From NCBI RefSeq assembly GCF_030160395.1, contig NZ_BSOG01000007.1:62001-126000 (forward strand): 64,000 nucleotides of DNA. Direction: 5' to 3'. Every line of letters begins with the position of its first letter. Positions within the stretch are counted from its first letter, which is position 1. This document shows positions 34,787 through 44,364 of the stretch, one piece after another. The stretch is from Chitinimonas prasina. Lineage in GTDB: Bacteria > Pseudomonadota > Gammaproteobacteria > Burkholderiales > Chitinimonadaceae. Under the pieces are notes generated by a model. That model saw only the letters and a program-made list of their open reading frames with translations. It made no database searches and was not told the DNA's origin. The position numbers were made by a program, and so were the translations under genes.

Positions 34787-35623
34787 CTACCAGTTCAGCT
34801 CGCCACGCCCTAGCTCCACCACCCGTCCTCCCACGTAGATACGCTGGTCGGTTATCTGCAGGCGCAGCACATTGGGGCGGCCCATGGCAGTGCCCTGGCG
34901 TATGGTGGCGTTCAGCGCTGCACCACCCTGGGTAGCCAGCCACCAGCCGCCCAGGTTGGCGGCGGCAGAGCCGGTGCCGGGGTCTTCGCTGATGCCGGTA
35001 TCGGGCGTCCAGAAAAAGCGTGATTCGAAACCCTCGTCGGTACGGGCAAACACATAGACCTTGGCTTTGCCGTCGGCATTGGTACAGTAGCGGCGTACCA
35101 ATTCGCTGTCGGGCCGGCAGGCATGAACTGCTGCTACCGAGTTGAGCTGCAACATGGGCTGCTCGTTGCCACAGCTCACCCACAGGCCAGGACCGGCGAT
35201 GGATGTTGCCGGCAGGCCCAGCATGGCGGCCAGCTGTGTGGGACTTGCCTCCAGCGGGCGGTTGACTGGCGGCATGGCTTGCAAGGTCCAGCGATCACCG
35301 TCTGCCAGAACCGGAATGACGCCGGCCTTCATCTCCAGCGTGATGGCGTCGCCGGTACCCTGCAAGGCTCTGACCACTTGGGCGCTACCCAGGGTAGGAT
35401 GGCCGGCGAAGGGCATCTCATACCCAGGGGTAAAGATACGCACCCGGGCGGTGGCCTGGGTGGAGGGCAGAATAAAAGTGGTTTCTGACAGGTTGAACTG
35501 GCGGGCGACCAGTTGCATTTCAGCATCGGACAGGCTGCTGCCATCCTCGATCACCGCCAGGGGATTGCCGCCGAATGGGGTCTCGGCAAACACATTCAGC
35601 AGGCGATAGCGTATTGCAGGCAT
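34787..35623 (-). CDS. PhzF family isomerase/epimerase-like protein
   Basis: A 278-residue PhzF-fold protein with the two-fold repeated hot-dog-like halves. Signatures include VFAETPFGGNPLAVIED, the active-site Glu in FNLSETTFILP, MPFAGHPTLGSAQV and DPGTGSAAANLGGWW. Despite the family name, no phenazine genes are nearby and the true substrate is unknown. ATG 35623 has AAGGAG upstream; the longer frame to 35656 does not. It is convergent with yaaA, with only 4 bases between stops. Confidence 0.92.
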   Translation of the reverse strand: MPAIRYRLLNVFAETPFGGNPLAVIEDGSSLSDAEMQLVARQFNLSETTFILPSTQATARVRIFTPGYEMPFAGHPTLGSAQVVRALQGTGDAITLEMKAGVIPVLADGDRWTLQAMPPVNRPLEASPTQLAAMLGLPATSIAGPGLWVSCGNEQPMLQLNSVAAVHACRPDSELVRRYCTNADGKAKVYVFARTDEGFESRFFWTPDTGISEDPGTGSAAANLGGWWLATQGGAALNATIRQGTAMGRPNVLRLQITDQRIYVGGRVVELGRGELNW

Positions 35624-35731
35624 CAAACACTCCTTGGCAAGGTGTCCAGTGGACAAAATAGTTCTTCACAGGCGAGAGCACGCTTGGCCGTATAATCGGG
35701 CTTCCTGAAGCGCTAACCCTCGAATAACACA

Positions 35732-37069
35732 ATGATTCGCAAACTGATCGGTCGCGTACTCAAGCTTAAGAAGCGTCATGGCGGCGGCCGCGTGGTAATT
35801 CCCCTCAAGCGCCACGGCATACGCCGTAACCGCTTGCCTTCCTTTGCCCTCAAGACCACGGACCAGCTGCAGGCGGCTGGCTACGAGGCCTTCATTGTGG
35901 GCGGTGCCGTGCGTGATCTCTTGCTGGGCAAGGATCCCAAGGATTTCGATGTGGCCACCAATGCCACGCCGGAAGAAGTCCACAAGGTGTTCCGCCGCTC
36001 TCGCATCATCGGCCGCCGGTTCCGGCTGGTACATGTACTGTTCGGCGACGAAGTGGTGGAAGTGTCCACTTTCCGGGGCAGTGGCGAATCGTTGACCGAC
36101 GAAGCCGGGCGCATCATTCGCGACAATACCTGGGGTAGCCAGGAAGATGATGCCAAGCGCCGTGACTTCACCGTGAATGCGCTGTTCTACGACCCGAACC
36201 GGGAAGAGATCATCGATTACCACGGCGGCGTGGCCGATATCGAGAAAAAGCGCATGACCATGATAGGCACGCCGGCCGTTCGCTACCGCGAAGACCCGGT
36301 GCGCATGCTGCGTGCGGTGCGCCTGGCTGCGAAGCTGGGGCTCAGCATCGATGCCGATACCCGCAAGCCCATACGTGAGCTGGCCTCGCTGCTGGAGAAC
36401 GTGCCGTCCTCAAGGCTGTTCGACGAGATGCTCAAGCTGCTGTTCAGCGGCCAGAGCTGGGCCTGCCTGATGCAGCTGCGTGACGAAGGGCTGCATCATG
36501 GCTTCTTCCCGCTGCTGGACAAGATGATGAAGGCCCCCCAGGGCGAAGCTTTCCTACGCAATGCGTTGGAGAATACCGACCGCCGTATCCGCGAGGACAA
36601 GCCGGTATCGGCAGGCTATGTGTTTGCCGCCTTGCTGTGGCTGGAAGTGCTGGATAACTGGGACAAGCGCAAGCAGGCCGGTGAGAAGGCCATGCTGGCC
36701 CTGTTCTCGGCCATCGATGAAGTCGAGGCCGTGCAGGAAGAAAAGCTGGCCATTCCACGCCGCTATGGTACAGCCATGAAGGAAATCTGGACCCTGCAGC
36801 CGCGCTTTGAGCAGCGTAGCGGGATCAAGCCTTTCCGTCTGCTGGAGAACCCGCGCTTCCGTGCAGGCTATGATTTCTTGTGCCTGCGCGCCTCGGTGGG
36901 TGAGGTGGACAAGGAGCTGGCCGATTGGTGGACTACCTTCCAGCAGGCCGATAGCCAGACGCGCGAGGCCATGCTGGTGCGTCCGCAAGCGGGCGAGGGT
37001 GCCAACAAGAAGCGCCGGCGTCGGCGTAGTGGTGGCAAGGGTGAGGCCGCGGCGGATAGCGCCCAGTGA
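35732..37069 (+). CDS. pcnB: Poly(A) polymerase I
   Basis: A 445-residue enzyme adding poly(A) tails that direct RNA decay. The N-terminal nucleotidyltransferase has FIVGGAVRDLLLGKDPKDFD (the GG...DxD metal site), RRDFTVNALFYDP, and the RNA-binding neck RYREDPVRMLRAVRLAAKLG. The C terminus is a Lys/Arg-rich tail (KKRRRRRSGGK), as in PcnB rather than CCA-adding enzymes. Its last 4 bases overlap folK, so the two form the start of an operon. Confidence 0.95.
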   Translation: MIRKLIGRVLKLKKRHGGGRVVIPLKRHGIRRNRLPSFALKTTDQLQAAGYEAFIVGGAVRDLLLGKDPKDFDVATNATPEEVHKVFRRSRIIGRRFRLVHVLFGDEVVEVSTFRGSGESLTDEAGRIIRDNTWGSQEDDAKRRDFTVNALFYDPNREEIIDYHGGVADIEKKRMTMIGTPAVRYREDPVRMLRAVRLAAKLGLSIDADTRKPIRELASLLENVPSSRLFDEMLKLLFSGQSWACLMQLRDEGLHHGFFPLLDKMMKAPQGEAFLRNALENTDRRIREDKPVSAGYVFAALLWLEVLDNWDKRKQAGEKAMLALFSAIDEVEAVQEEKLAIPRRYGTAMKEIWTLQPRFEQRSGIKPFRLLENPRFRAGYDFLCLRASVGEVDKELADWWTTFQQADSQTREAMLVRPQAGEGANKKRRRRRSGGKGEAAADSAQ

Positions 37070-37548
37070 GTACCCTTGCCTATATCGGCCTGGGCGCCAA
37101 CCTGGGCGACGCGGCTGCCACGCTGGATGAGGCCGTGCAGCGCTTGGGCAGCCTGCCCGGCACCCGGCTGCTGCTGCGATCCTCGCTCTACCGCAGCGCC
37201 CCTGTGGGCTATCTTGACCAGCCGGACTTCACCAACGCGGTGGCCGCCATCGAGACCGAGCTGGCACCGCATGCGGTGCTGGATGGCCTACTGGCCATTG
37301 AGCAGCATTTCGGTCGCCAGCGCAGCTTTCGTAACGCACCGCGTACGCTGGACATGGACCTGCTGCTGTATGGCGACACGATGTGCCACGACGACAGGCT
37401 GACCTTGCCGCATCCGCGTATGGCGTCGCGGGGTTTTGTCATGCTGCCCCTGCTGGAGATAGCACCGACCATACAGATACCCGGACTGGGAGATGGCGCT
37501 GGCCTGTTGGCGAAGCTGGATACCAGCGATCTGGAAAGGCTGGCATGA
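37066..37548 (+). CDS. folK: 2-amino-4-hydroxy-6-hydroxymethyldihydropteridine pyrophosphokinase
   Basis: A 160-residue folate-pathway enzyme that transfers pyrophosphate from ATP to hydroxymethyldihydropterin. Signatures seen are YIGLGANLGD, LYRSAPVGYLDQPDFTNAV, and the FolK box RNAPRTLDMDLLLYGD with its metal-binding aspartates, followed by LPHPRM. It starts at GTG (GTGA overlap with pcnB) and overlaps the next gene by ATGA. Confidence 0.96.
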   Translation: MSTLAYIGLGANLGDAAATLDEAVQRLGSLPGTRLLLRSSLYRSAPVGYLDQPDFTNAVAAIETELAPHAVLDGLLAIEQHFGRQRSFRNAPRTLDMDLLLYGDTMCHDDRLTLPHPRMASRGFVMLPLLEIAPTIQIPGLGDGAGLLAKLDTSDLERLA

Positions 37549-38207
37549 GTGGCAAACACAGCCTGATGGGCATGACGCTACTGGTATTCGGGCTCAGCTG
37601 GCTATACCCCCTTTGGCCACGCGAGCAGGCCTTGCACAGCAGCCTTACGGTGATCGGGCTGATACTGTTGTACTGGCATGATAGGCGTGCTGCCATGACG
37701 ATTCGGGCTTACGCCCTGGTGTGCCTGTTTATTGCTGCCCACTGCCTGGCGGCGCGCTGGCTCTATTCAAATGTGCCGTACGACCGCTGGATGGACGCCA
37801 TGTTTGGCTGGTCGCCAGGCCAGGCTTGGGGCGTGACGCGCAACCATACCGATCGCCTGATCCACCTGCTGTATGGCGTGTGCCTGACGCCCGCCCTGGT
37901 GGAGTGGCTGTCCCGGCGCTATGCCATCGCCTGGCGGCCGGCCGCGCAACTGGCGGTGTTGCTGGTAGTGGCCAGCAGTGTGGCCTATGAATGGTTTGAG
38001 TGGCTGATTGCCATTACGCTGTCACCGCTGGATGCCGAGGCCTACAACGGCCAGCAGGGTGATATGTGGGATGCTCACAAGGATATGTTGCTGGCGACGA
38101 TAGGGGCGCTGTGCTGGTGGCCTTTCTATCGACACCATGAGGAAACGGGGTATACCCGCAGATTGGCGCCTACAGTAGGCGGTGCGCGGGTACTTGCAGC
38201 CAAGTGA
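37545..38207 (+). CDS. DUF2238 / YjdF-like membrane protein
   Basis: A 220-residue inner-membrane protein with about six helices. The family-typical polar segments are DAMFGWSPGQAWGVTRNHTD, RLIHLLYGVCLTPALVEWL, and EAYNGQQGDMWDAHKDMLLA. Function unknown. It is translationally coupled to folK by ATGA and followed 17 bases later by the nucleoside kinase. An unrelated-looking membrane protein inserted in the folate/pantothenate string is a local peculiarity. Confidence 0.85.
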   Translation: MSGKHSLMGMTLLVFGLSWLYPLWPREQALHSSLTVIGLILLYWHDRRAAMTIRAYALVCLFIAAHCLAARWLYSNVPYDRWMDAMFGWSPGQAWGVTRNHTDRLIHLLYGVCLTPALVEWLSRRYAIAWRPAAQLAVLLVVASSVAYEWFEWLIAITLSPLDAEAYNGQQGDMWDAHKDMLLATIGALCWWPFYRHHEETGYTRRLAPTVGGARVLAAK

Positions 38208-38224
38208 TACCAGGAGAGCTGGGC

Positions 38225-38863
38225 ATGGGTTTGGAGCGTTACCGTTATATCGTCGTGGAAGGCCCCATAGGCGTAGGCAAAACGACCTTGGCCCGCAAAC
38301 TGGCCGAGCGCCTTGAATCCAATCTCCTGCTGGAGGATCCGGATGCCATTCCCTTCCTGCCCAAGTTCTACCAGGACATGCAGCGCTATGCGCTGCCCAC
38401 CCAGCTGTCGTTCCTGTTCCAGCGGGTGGAGCAGGTGGAGAGCCTGACCCAGATAGACCTGTTCGGCGGCCAGACTGTGGCGGATTTCCTGTTCGACAAG
38501 GATCCGCTGTTCGCCGAGCTGATACTGAGCGACGATGAATTCCGGCTGTATGCCGACATCTACCGCCACCTGCGGGTAAGGGCGGCGACGCCCGATCTGG
38601 TGATCTACCTTCAAGCCGACGTCGATACCCTGATCAGCCGAGTACAGAGCCGCTCGCGTGACTATGAGGCCAAGATACCCGATGGCTATCTGCGGCGGTT
38701 GACCGAGCGCTACAGTCGCTTCTTCTATGACTATACCGAGGCGCCGGTGCTGAGCGTCAATACCGAGAATCTCAACCTGGCCGGCAATAGCGACGATTTT
38801 CAGCTCCTGCTGGACCGTATTGCCGGCATGCGTAGCGCACGCGAATACTTCAACAAGGCCTAG
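38225..38863 (+). CDS. Deoxynucleoside kinase (deoxyadenosine/deoxyguanosine kinase family)
   Basis: A 212-residue dNK-family kinase for deoxyribonucleoside salvage: P-loop EGPIGVGKTTLARKLAE at the N terminus, the ERSxxxD-like region after FLFQRVEQVE, and the LID arginines (RVQSRSRDYE). In many betaproteobacteria this gene lies between folK and panB, as here. ATG 38225 has AGGAG 8 nt upstream; the open frame from GTG 38204 overlaps the previous gene's stop and lacks a ribosome site. Confidence 0.9.
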   Translation: MGLERYRYIVVEGPIGVGKTTLARKLAERLESNLLLEDPDAIPFLPKFYQDMQRYALPTQLSFLFQRVEQVESLTQIDLFGGQTVADFLFDKDPLFAELILSDDEFRLYADIYRHLRVRAATPDLVIYLQADVDTLISRVQSRSRDYEAKIPDGYLRRLTERYSRFFYDYTEAPVLSVNTENLNLAGNSDDFQLLLDRIAGMRSAREYFNKA

Positions 38864-39238
38864 CGGGCTGCCGGCTACGATGGGCCGAGGTTGAGTGATG
38901 CCTTGGGTTTGGGCTATTGTTGCGCCGCATCGAAAGCGTGCGCGCCCGGCGGCAGGCCATTCAAGCGACTTAAATGCTTGAATCGGCAGGCTGGACAAGA
39001 AGGCGTTGACAGTCGAAACTAGGCAAGCAAGCGCTTGATTGCAACTTGGTGGTGCATGGCAGCAGTCCGAAAGGGGCTGCAGGGTGTTGCCCTAAGCCCC
39101 TGTTTCCAGCATGGCAGCCATTGCCATGCGCAAGGTGACAGGGTTGGCGGAGCAGGCCCGTATGTTGCGCCGCTGCAAACCTAATTTATTGCGCCCTGCC
39201 TTATCCAGGCGGGGCGAGCAGCCCAAGGACGTAAGCCT
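38864..39238. other. 375-bp gap before panB
   Basis: No coding sequence seen. It contains a terminator-like hairpin (39073-39106) after the kinase gene and a Shine-Dalgarno AAGGA (39225-39229) for panB. A TTGACA at 39006-39011 has no matching -10. Confidence 0.4.
39073..39106 (+). terminator. Possible terminator between the nucleoside kinase gene and panB
   Basis: GGGGCT..AGGG pairs with CCCT.AGCCCC (6+4 bp) and is followed by TGTTT. The weak T-run makes it only probable; it would split the operon before panB. Confidence 0.45.
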
Positions 39239-40030
39239 ATGAAGATCACCGTATCCACGCTACAGAAGCTCAAGCAGGAAGGGCAGAAGATCACCATGCT
39301 GACCTGCTACGACGCCAGCTTCGCCAGCATGATGGCCGATGCCGCAGTGGAAGTGCTGCTGGTCGGCGATTCGCTGGGCATGGTGATACAGGGCGAAAGC
39401 TCGACACTGCCGGTCAGCCTGGAGCAGATGGTCTACCACACCCGTTGTGTGGCCAAGAATGCCAAGCAGTCGCTGGTGCTGGCTGATCTGCCGTTTGGCG
39501 CCTACCAGGCCAGCCCGCAGCAAGCCTTTGAGGCATCGGCCAGGCTGATGGCGGCCGGCGCCGAGATGGTTAAGCTGGAAGGCGGCGAGTACATGGCGGA
39601 GACGGTGCAATTTCTGGTGCAGCGAGGTATTCCGGTATGCGCCCATATCGGCCTCACACCCCAATCGGTACATATGTTTGGCGGTTTCAAGGTGCAAGGC
39701 AAGACCGATGCAGGCGCCGAGCAACTGAAACGCGATGCCAAGGCGCTGGAGGCGGCAGGAGCCGCCATGGTGCTGATGGAGATGGTGCCGGCGACGCTGG
39801 CCCGCGAAATCACCGAGAGCCTGCATGTGCCCACCATAGGCATAGGTGCCGGTGTCGACGTCGATGGCCAAGTACTGGTGGTCTATGACATGCTGGGCGT
39901 CTATCCCGGCAAGAAGGCACGCTTTGTAAAGAACTTCATGCAGGGCGTCACCAGCATCCATGGCGCCATCGAAGCCTATGTGCGCGAGGTCAAGGGCAAG
40001 ACCTTCCCTGCGCCTGAACACACGTTCTGA
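39239..40030 (+). CDS. panB: 3-methyl-2-oxobutanoate hydroxymethyltransferase
   Basis: The first pantothenate-branch enzyme, adding a hydroxymethyl group from methylene-tetrahydrofolate to 2-oxoisovalerate. The 263 residues equal the usual length. Motifs: [29 protein letters not shown], the metal-binding VGDS aspartate, [31 protein letters not shown], and [20 protein letters not shown]. panC follows 140 bases downstream. Confidence 0.97.
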   Translation: MKITVSTLQKLKQEGQKITMLTCYDASFASMMADAAVEVLLVGDSLGMVIQGESSTLPVSLEQMVYHTRCVAKNAKQSLVLADLPFGAYQASPQQAFEASARLMAAGAEMVKLEGGEYMAETVQFLVQRGIPVCAHIGLTPQSVHMFGGFKVQGKTDAGAEQLKRDAKALEAAGAAMVLMEMVPATLAREITESLHVPTIGIGAGVDVDGQVLVVYDMLGVYPGKKARFVKNFMQGVTSIHGAIEAYVREVKGKTFPAPEHTF

Positions 40031-40170
40031 TTGTTGCAGGGCTGGCACGCCTGGCTGCCAGCCACCTCAGGAACACGCCAGCCAGCTCGCCTAGCACGCA
40101 CTTGCGAGGGCCTGGCGAACGGGGTTTGCCGGGCCTGCCATCAACGCACTTTCTACAGTCCATCAATATC

Positions 40171-41007
40171 ATGCAGATATTCACTACCGTTGCTGAATTC
40201 AGGGCCTGGCGCAAAACTGCCGGCCAGGTTGCTTTCGTGCCCACCATGGGCAACCTGCACGAGGGCCATATCTCCCTTTGCCAGGCCGCCAAGGCGCGGG
40301 GAGGCAAGGTGGTGGTATCCATCTTCGTGAATCCGCTGCAGTTTGGGCAGGGCGAAGACTTCAACACCTATCCGCGGACCTTTGAGGCAGATTGCGACAA
40401 GCTGGTCGCTGCCGGCGTGGATGCACTGTTCCACCCCACGGTGGATCAGCTCTACCCGCGCACCGAACAGCAATACAAGGTGGAACCGCCAGCCATACAG
40501 AATGAGCTGTGCGGGCAGTTCCGCCCTGGTCATTTCCGTGGCGTCGCCACTGTGGTGACCAAGCTGTTCAATATCGTCCAGCCCGATGCCGCCATGTTCG
40601 GCAAAAAGGATTACCAGCAGCTCAAGGTGATTGAGGGCATGGTGGCCGACCTCGATATGCCCATCGAGATTGTGCCGGTGGACACCGGCCGCGCCAGCGA
40701 TGGCCTGGCGCTGTCCTCGCGCAATGGCTATCTCACCGCCGAGGAGCGAGCTGAGGCGCCCAGGCTCTATCGCAATCTGATGGCCATCAAGACTGCGCTG
40801 GAGGCGGGCGCCACAGATTTTGTGAAGTTGACCGAAGCGGCGCGGGCAGACCTGGAGAACCACGGCTGGCGCGTGGATTACGTGGAAATACGCGACCAGC
40901 AAAGGCTGGAGCACGCCCGCCCAGGTGACCGCGAGATGGTGGTGCTGGGCGCTGCACGGCTGGGCAAGCCCAGGCTGATAGACAACCTAGAGGTAACGCT
41001 TGGCTGA
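40171..41007 (+). CDS. panC: Pantothenate synthetase (pantoate–beta-alanine ligase)
   Basis: A 278-residue ligase joining pantoate and beta-alanine via pantoyl-adenylate. Motifs: the HIGH-like [63 protein letters not shown] and the KMSKS-like [11 protein letters not shown] 40171 begins the conserved sequence; the longer open frame from 40102 is not family-like. The last 8 bases overlap the following acetyltransferase gene. Confidence 0.96.
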   Translation: MQIFTTVAEFRAWRKTAGQVAFVPTMGNLHEGHISLCQAAKARGGKVVVSIFVNPLQFGQGEDFNTYPRTFEADCDKLVAAGVDALFHPTVDQLYPRTEQQYKVEPPAIQNELCGQFRPGHFRGVATVVTKLFNIVQPDAAMFGKKDYQQLKVIEGMVADLDMPIEIVPVDTGRASDGLALSSRNGYLTAEERAEAPRLYRNLMAIKTALEAGATDFVKLTEAARADLENHGWRVDYVEIRDQQRLEHARPGDREMVVLGAARLGKPRLIDNLEVTLG

Positions 41008-41467
41008 ATCCGCCTTTGTGCTGAGCCGCCTGGCGACAGCCGATAGCGCTTGTTTGGCGGCGTTGACCGCCGTGTTCCTGGCCAGCCGCCGGCAGGCCAT
41101 GCCCTGGCTACCGGAGCTGCATGGCGAGGCGGAGACCCAGGCCTATCTGGCGGGGCTGCCGGCGGAGCAGCATGTCTGGCTGGCGCACGACGCGGCGGGC
41201 TGCCTGGCAGGCTTTGTCAGCTTCGATGCGCAGTGGGTACACCACCTGTACCTGGCACCCGTAGCGCAGGGGCAGGGCTTGGGTGCGCAGTTGCTCGGCC
41301 AGGCGCTGGCCGATGGCCAACCGCGCCAGCTATGGTGCTTTGCGGCCAATCTGAGGGCGCGACGGTTCTACCAGGGCCAGGGCTTTGTGCAGATCGATGC
41401 GACGGACGGCGCGGGCAACGAGGAACGTACCCCCGATGTGCTGCTGCAGCACCCGGGCAGGATATAG
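41000..41467 (+). CDS. GNAT family N-acetyltransferase
   Basis: A 155-residue acetyltransferase with the acetyl-CoA motif [20 protein letters not shown] (QxxGxG/A loop) and the C-terminal [19 protein letters not shown]. It starts at TTG 41000, inside panC, with AGAGGTAA about 4 nt upstream, so it is probably co-translated with panC. Substrate unknown; no link to pantothenate metabolism can be claimed beyond position. Confidence 0.85.
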   Translation: MAESAFVLSRLATADSACLAALTAVFLASRRQAMPWLPELHGEAETQAYLAGLPAEQHVWLAHDAAGCLAGFVSFDAQWVHHLYLAPVAQGQGLGAQLLGQALADGQPRQLWCFAANLRARRFYQGQGFVQIDATDGAGNEERTPDVLLQHPGRI

Positions 41468-41636
41468 CGCTGGCGGCCCAGGCGCTGCGCAACTGGCGCT
41501 ATAGCCCAGCCCGGCAGCGCATGCCAGACGCGCAGTAACAGGTCATACGGCAAGCTTGCACACGGCGGCGGCGGGGATGGCTGGCGGCGCTTATTGATAA
41601 AAGTGGCCCTATGCGGCCGGATACAGAACAGACACC

Positions 41637-42536
41637 ATGAATACCAGCCCCATCAAAGACTATTTTCTCGATCTGCAACAACGCATCGTGAGTGCCATGG
41701 AGGCGGCCGACGGGCAGGCCTTCTTGCGCGATGAGTGGACCCGGCCGGCCGGCGGCGGTGGCATCAGCCGCCTGCTGGAAGGGGGCGAGCTGCTGGAGCG
41801 CGGTGGGGTGGGATTCAGCCATGTGATGGGCGACAAGCTGCCGCCGTCTGCCAGCGCACACCGGCCCGAACTGGCAGGGCGCGCCTGGGAGGCCATGGGC
41901 GTGTCGCTGGTGTTCCATCCGCGCAATCCCTATATCCCTACCGTGCACATGAATGTGCGGATGTTCCGGGCCTATCAGGCCGGTGAGCCCGATGTGTTCT
42001 GGTTTGGGGGCGGCATGGACCTGACGCCCTATTACGGCTTCGAGGAAGATGCCGTGCATTTCCATGCCACCTGCCGCGACGCACTGCAGGCTTCAGGCGA
42101 CGACAAATACCCGCGCTTCAAGCAATGGTGCGATGAGTATTTCTTTCTCAAGCACCGCAATGAGCCACGGGGCATAGGCGGTGTGTTCTATGACGACTTT
42201 GCCGAGCTGGGCGAGGCGGGCAGCTTTGCCATGACGCGCGCCGTGGGCGACGCCTTCCTGGCGGCCTACCTGCCCATCGTCGAACGCCGCCGGCAGATGG
42301 CCTACGGCCCGCGCGAGCGTGACTGGCAGGCCTACCGGCGAGGCCGCTATGTCGAATTCAACCTGGTCTGGGACAGGGGTACGCTGTTTGGCTTGCAATC
42401 GGGGGGGCGCACCGAGTCCATCCTGATGTCGCTGCCGCCGGTGGTGAACTGGCGCTACGACTACCACCCCGAGGCAGGTAGCGCGGAGGCAGCGCTGCTG
42501 ACCGACTTTCTGACAGGGCGTGACTGGTTGGCATAA
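41637..42536 (+). CDS. hemF: Oxygen-dependent coproporphyrinogen III oxidase
   Basis: A 299-residue haem-pathway enzyme, the same length as E. coli HemF, converting coproporphyrinogen III to protoporphyrinogen IX with O2. Signatures: [66 protein letters not shown], and [19 protein letters not shown]. It stands alone between the panC group and the binding-protein genes and indicates aerobic growth. Confidence 0.97.
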   Translation: MNTSPIKDYFLDLQQRIVSAMEAADGQAFLRDEWTRPAGGGGISRLLEGGELLERGGVGFSHVMGDKLPPSASAHRPELAGRAWEAMGVSLVFHPRNPYIPTVHMNVRMFRAYQAGEPDVFWFGGGMDLTPYYGFEEDAVHFHATCRDALQASGDDKYPRFKQWCDEYFFLKHRNEPRGIGGVFYDDFAELGEAGSFAMTRAVGDAFLAAYLPIVERRRQMAYGPRERDWQAYRRGRYVEFNLVWDRGTLFGLQSGGRTESILMSLPPVVNWRYDYHPEAGSAEAALLTDFLTGRDWLA

Positions 42537-42649
42537 GCTCCGCTAAACGGGCCGCTATTGAGCATGGTCAACAAGTCTGGCAATTCTGGTCGGTAATACT
42601 GCGGTGTTCTGGCTAAGCTGAGTGGGTATGGCTTTAAGGAGATATGACC

Positions 42650-43579
42650 ATGATGTCGCCAAGACGAAGGCTGTTGGCACCCTTGCTCTACCTGATCCTT
42701 TCGATGCTGTGTGTCCATGCGGCTGAACTGCCGCGTGTGGGTTTGGTCATGAAGTCGCTGGCCAATCCATTCTTTGTTGCCATGGCGGATGGCGCCAAAG
42801 TCCATGCAAAGTCGCACGCGGGCAAATACACGCTGGTGTTGACGGGTATTGAGAATGAAACCGACAAGGCCGGACAAATACGGCTGGTCGAGAAAATGAT
42901 TTCCGACAAGGTCAGTGCCATCGTGATTGCTCCTGCGGATTCGCGTGACCTTGTACCGGTGGTGCGCAAGGCGCTGGCGGCGGGCATCCTGGTAGTCAAT
43001 ATCGACAACAAGTTCGATGATCGCGTGCTGGCGGAGCAGGGCATCAATATTCCGTTTGTAGGCCCAAGCAATCGCCAGGGTGCACGTGAAGTGGGGGCGT
43101 TCCTGGCGCGCCAGCTCAAACCTGGCGATAAGGTCGCCATCATCGAGGGGATCTCCAGTACCACCAATGCCCAGGCAAGGACGGCGGGTTTTCGGGAGGC
43201 TATGGCCAGCGCTGGCGCCGATGTGGTGGCGGTTCGCAGTGGTTTGTGGGAAACCGCGCCAGCCCAAAAGCAGGCGGCTGATTTGCTGAAGGCCCATCCC
43301 GACCTGAAGGCCTTGCTTTGCGGTAACGACAGCATGGCGTTAGGCGCGGTTGCAGCTGTGCGCGCCAGCCAACGCCAAGTCGCCGTAGTGGGTTATGACA
43401 ATATCCCGGCTGCTGCGCCATTGCTGGCAAGTGGTCAACTGCTGGCAACTGCCGACCAGTATGCTGCCCAGCAAGCGGCATTCGGAATTGACCTAGTGCT
43501 GAAGGCCATACAGGAGAAGACCGAGCAGGCATTGTTGCCGGCCATGGTGCAAACGCCTGTGAAGCTGGTGGTCAAGTGA
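42650..43579 (+). CDS. Orphan ribose-type (LacI-fold) periplasmic binding protein
   Basis: A 309-residue sugar-binding protein of the RbsB class, with signal peptide (LLAPLLYLILSMLCVHAAEL) and a two-lobed type-I body (RVGLVMKSLANPFFVAMADG; VSAIVIAPADSRDLVPVVRK; ALLCGNDSMALGAVAAV; VAVVGYDNIPAAAPLLASGQ). No permease or ATPase is linked. AAGGAG (42636-42641) is 8 nt from ATG 42650, better than ATG 42644 (2 nt). It is followed after 4 bases by another binding-protein gene. It could feed a distant CUT2 transporter or a sensor. Confidence 0.87.
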   Translation: MMSPRRRLLAPLLYLILSMLCVHAAELPRVGLVMKSLANPFFVAMADGAKVHAKSHAGKYTLVLTGIENETDKAGQIRLVEKMISDKVSAIVIAPADSRDLVPVVRKALAAGILVVNIDNKFDDRVLAEQGINIPFVGPSNRQGAREVGAFLARQLKPGDKVAIIEGISSTTNAQARTAGFREAMASAGADVVAVRSGLWETAPAQKQAADLLKAHPDLKALLCGNDSMALGAVAAVRASQRQVAVVGYDNIPAAAPLLASGQLLATADQYAAQQAAFGIDLVLKAIQEKTEQALLPAMVQTPVKLVVK

Positions 43580-43583
43580 CGTG

Positions 43584-44357
43584 ATGAGGGCTGCAACCTA
43601 TCTGCGGGCGCTATTGGCCCTGATGTGCTGCGCATTACTGCAGGCTGCGCCGTCTGGCGAGCCGGTCACCGTCATGGTTGAATCTTACCCGCCCTTCGTG
43701 AATGAGGGCGGCACGGCGCCCGCTGGCCCATATGTTCAGGCCTTCACGCAGTTAGCCGCCGCACAAGGCGTTGCCGCGAGGATGCAACTGGTGCCTATAC
43801 GCCGTGCGCTGCTCATGGCCGAAAAGTCGCCAGGTCATTGCGTGCTGGCGCTGAACTACGCGGCGGAAACCACCGAGGTGCTGCTCTATCTTGGCAGGGT
43901 GGCACCCATGTATGTGTGGGCCTATGCCAAGCGCGGTTGGTCCGGGCGGCTGACCCGTGTGGGCGACTTGAAGCGCTACAGGGTTGGTGCGATCAATATG
44001 GCAGAGTTAAGGCTGTTGCTGGAGCAAGAGGGCGTGGCCTACGAGCCCTTGCAGATCAGTGGTAAAGGTGCGCAAATGCTGGCGGCCGGTAGATTCGATG
44101 TATTGCTCAGCGATATCGGCCCCGCCTTGGAGACGGCTAACAGTGTTGCGCCGCTGGAGCGGCGCCTTGTCGTGCTGCGGGCTGATCGCTGGCTGGCCTG
44201 CCACCCCAAGACCAGCCCTTTGGTGGTGGCTAAACTCAGGCTTGCGCTCCGCGAAGGCCTGTTCGCCGAATCGACGGAGCCCATCTGGTCTCGGCATGGG
44301 CTGTCTGATTACTATCAACAAGTGCGCCGAGAATGGCCTGGCGCCACCAAACCCTGA
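43584..44357 (+). CDS. Orphan periplasmic solute-binding protein (family 3-like)
   Basis: A 257-residue exported protein: signal peptide (YLRALLALMCCALLQAAPSG), then ESYPPFVNEGGTAPAGPYVQ, VGAINMAELRLLLEQEG and AAGRFDVLLSDIGPAL. It starts 4 bases after the preceding binding-protein gene (GTG 43581 or ATG 43584). No transport genes are nearby. Similar in size and style to the orphan proteins at 6785, 9511 and 17903. Ligand unknown. Confidence 0.8.
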   Translation: MRAATYLRALLALMCCALLQAAPSGEPVTVMVESYPPFVNEGGTAPAGPYVQAFTQLAAAQGVAARMQLVPIRRALLMAEKSPGHCVLALNYAAETTEVLLYLGRVAPMYVWAYAKRGWSGRLTRVGDLKRYRVGAINMAELRLLLEQEGVAYEPLQISGKGAQMLAAGRFDVLLSDIGPALETANSVAPLERRLVVLRADRWLACHPKTSPLVVAKLRLALREGLFAESTEPIWSRHGLSDYYQQVRREWPGATKP

Positions 44358-44364
44358 GTATTAA

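Noticed and set aside
34787-35623. Phenazine biosynthesis role for the PhzF-family gene
   Set aside because: No other phz gene is present. PhzF-fold proteins are common outside phenazine producers.
39006-39011. TTGACA as a panB promoter
   Set aside because: No -10-like hexamer lies at 16-18 bp downstream.
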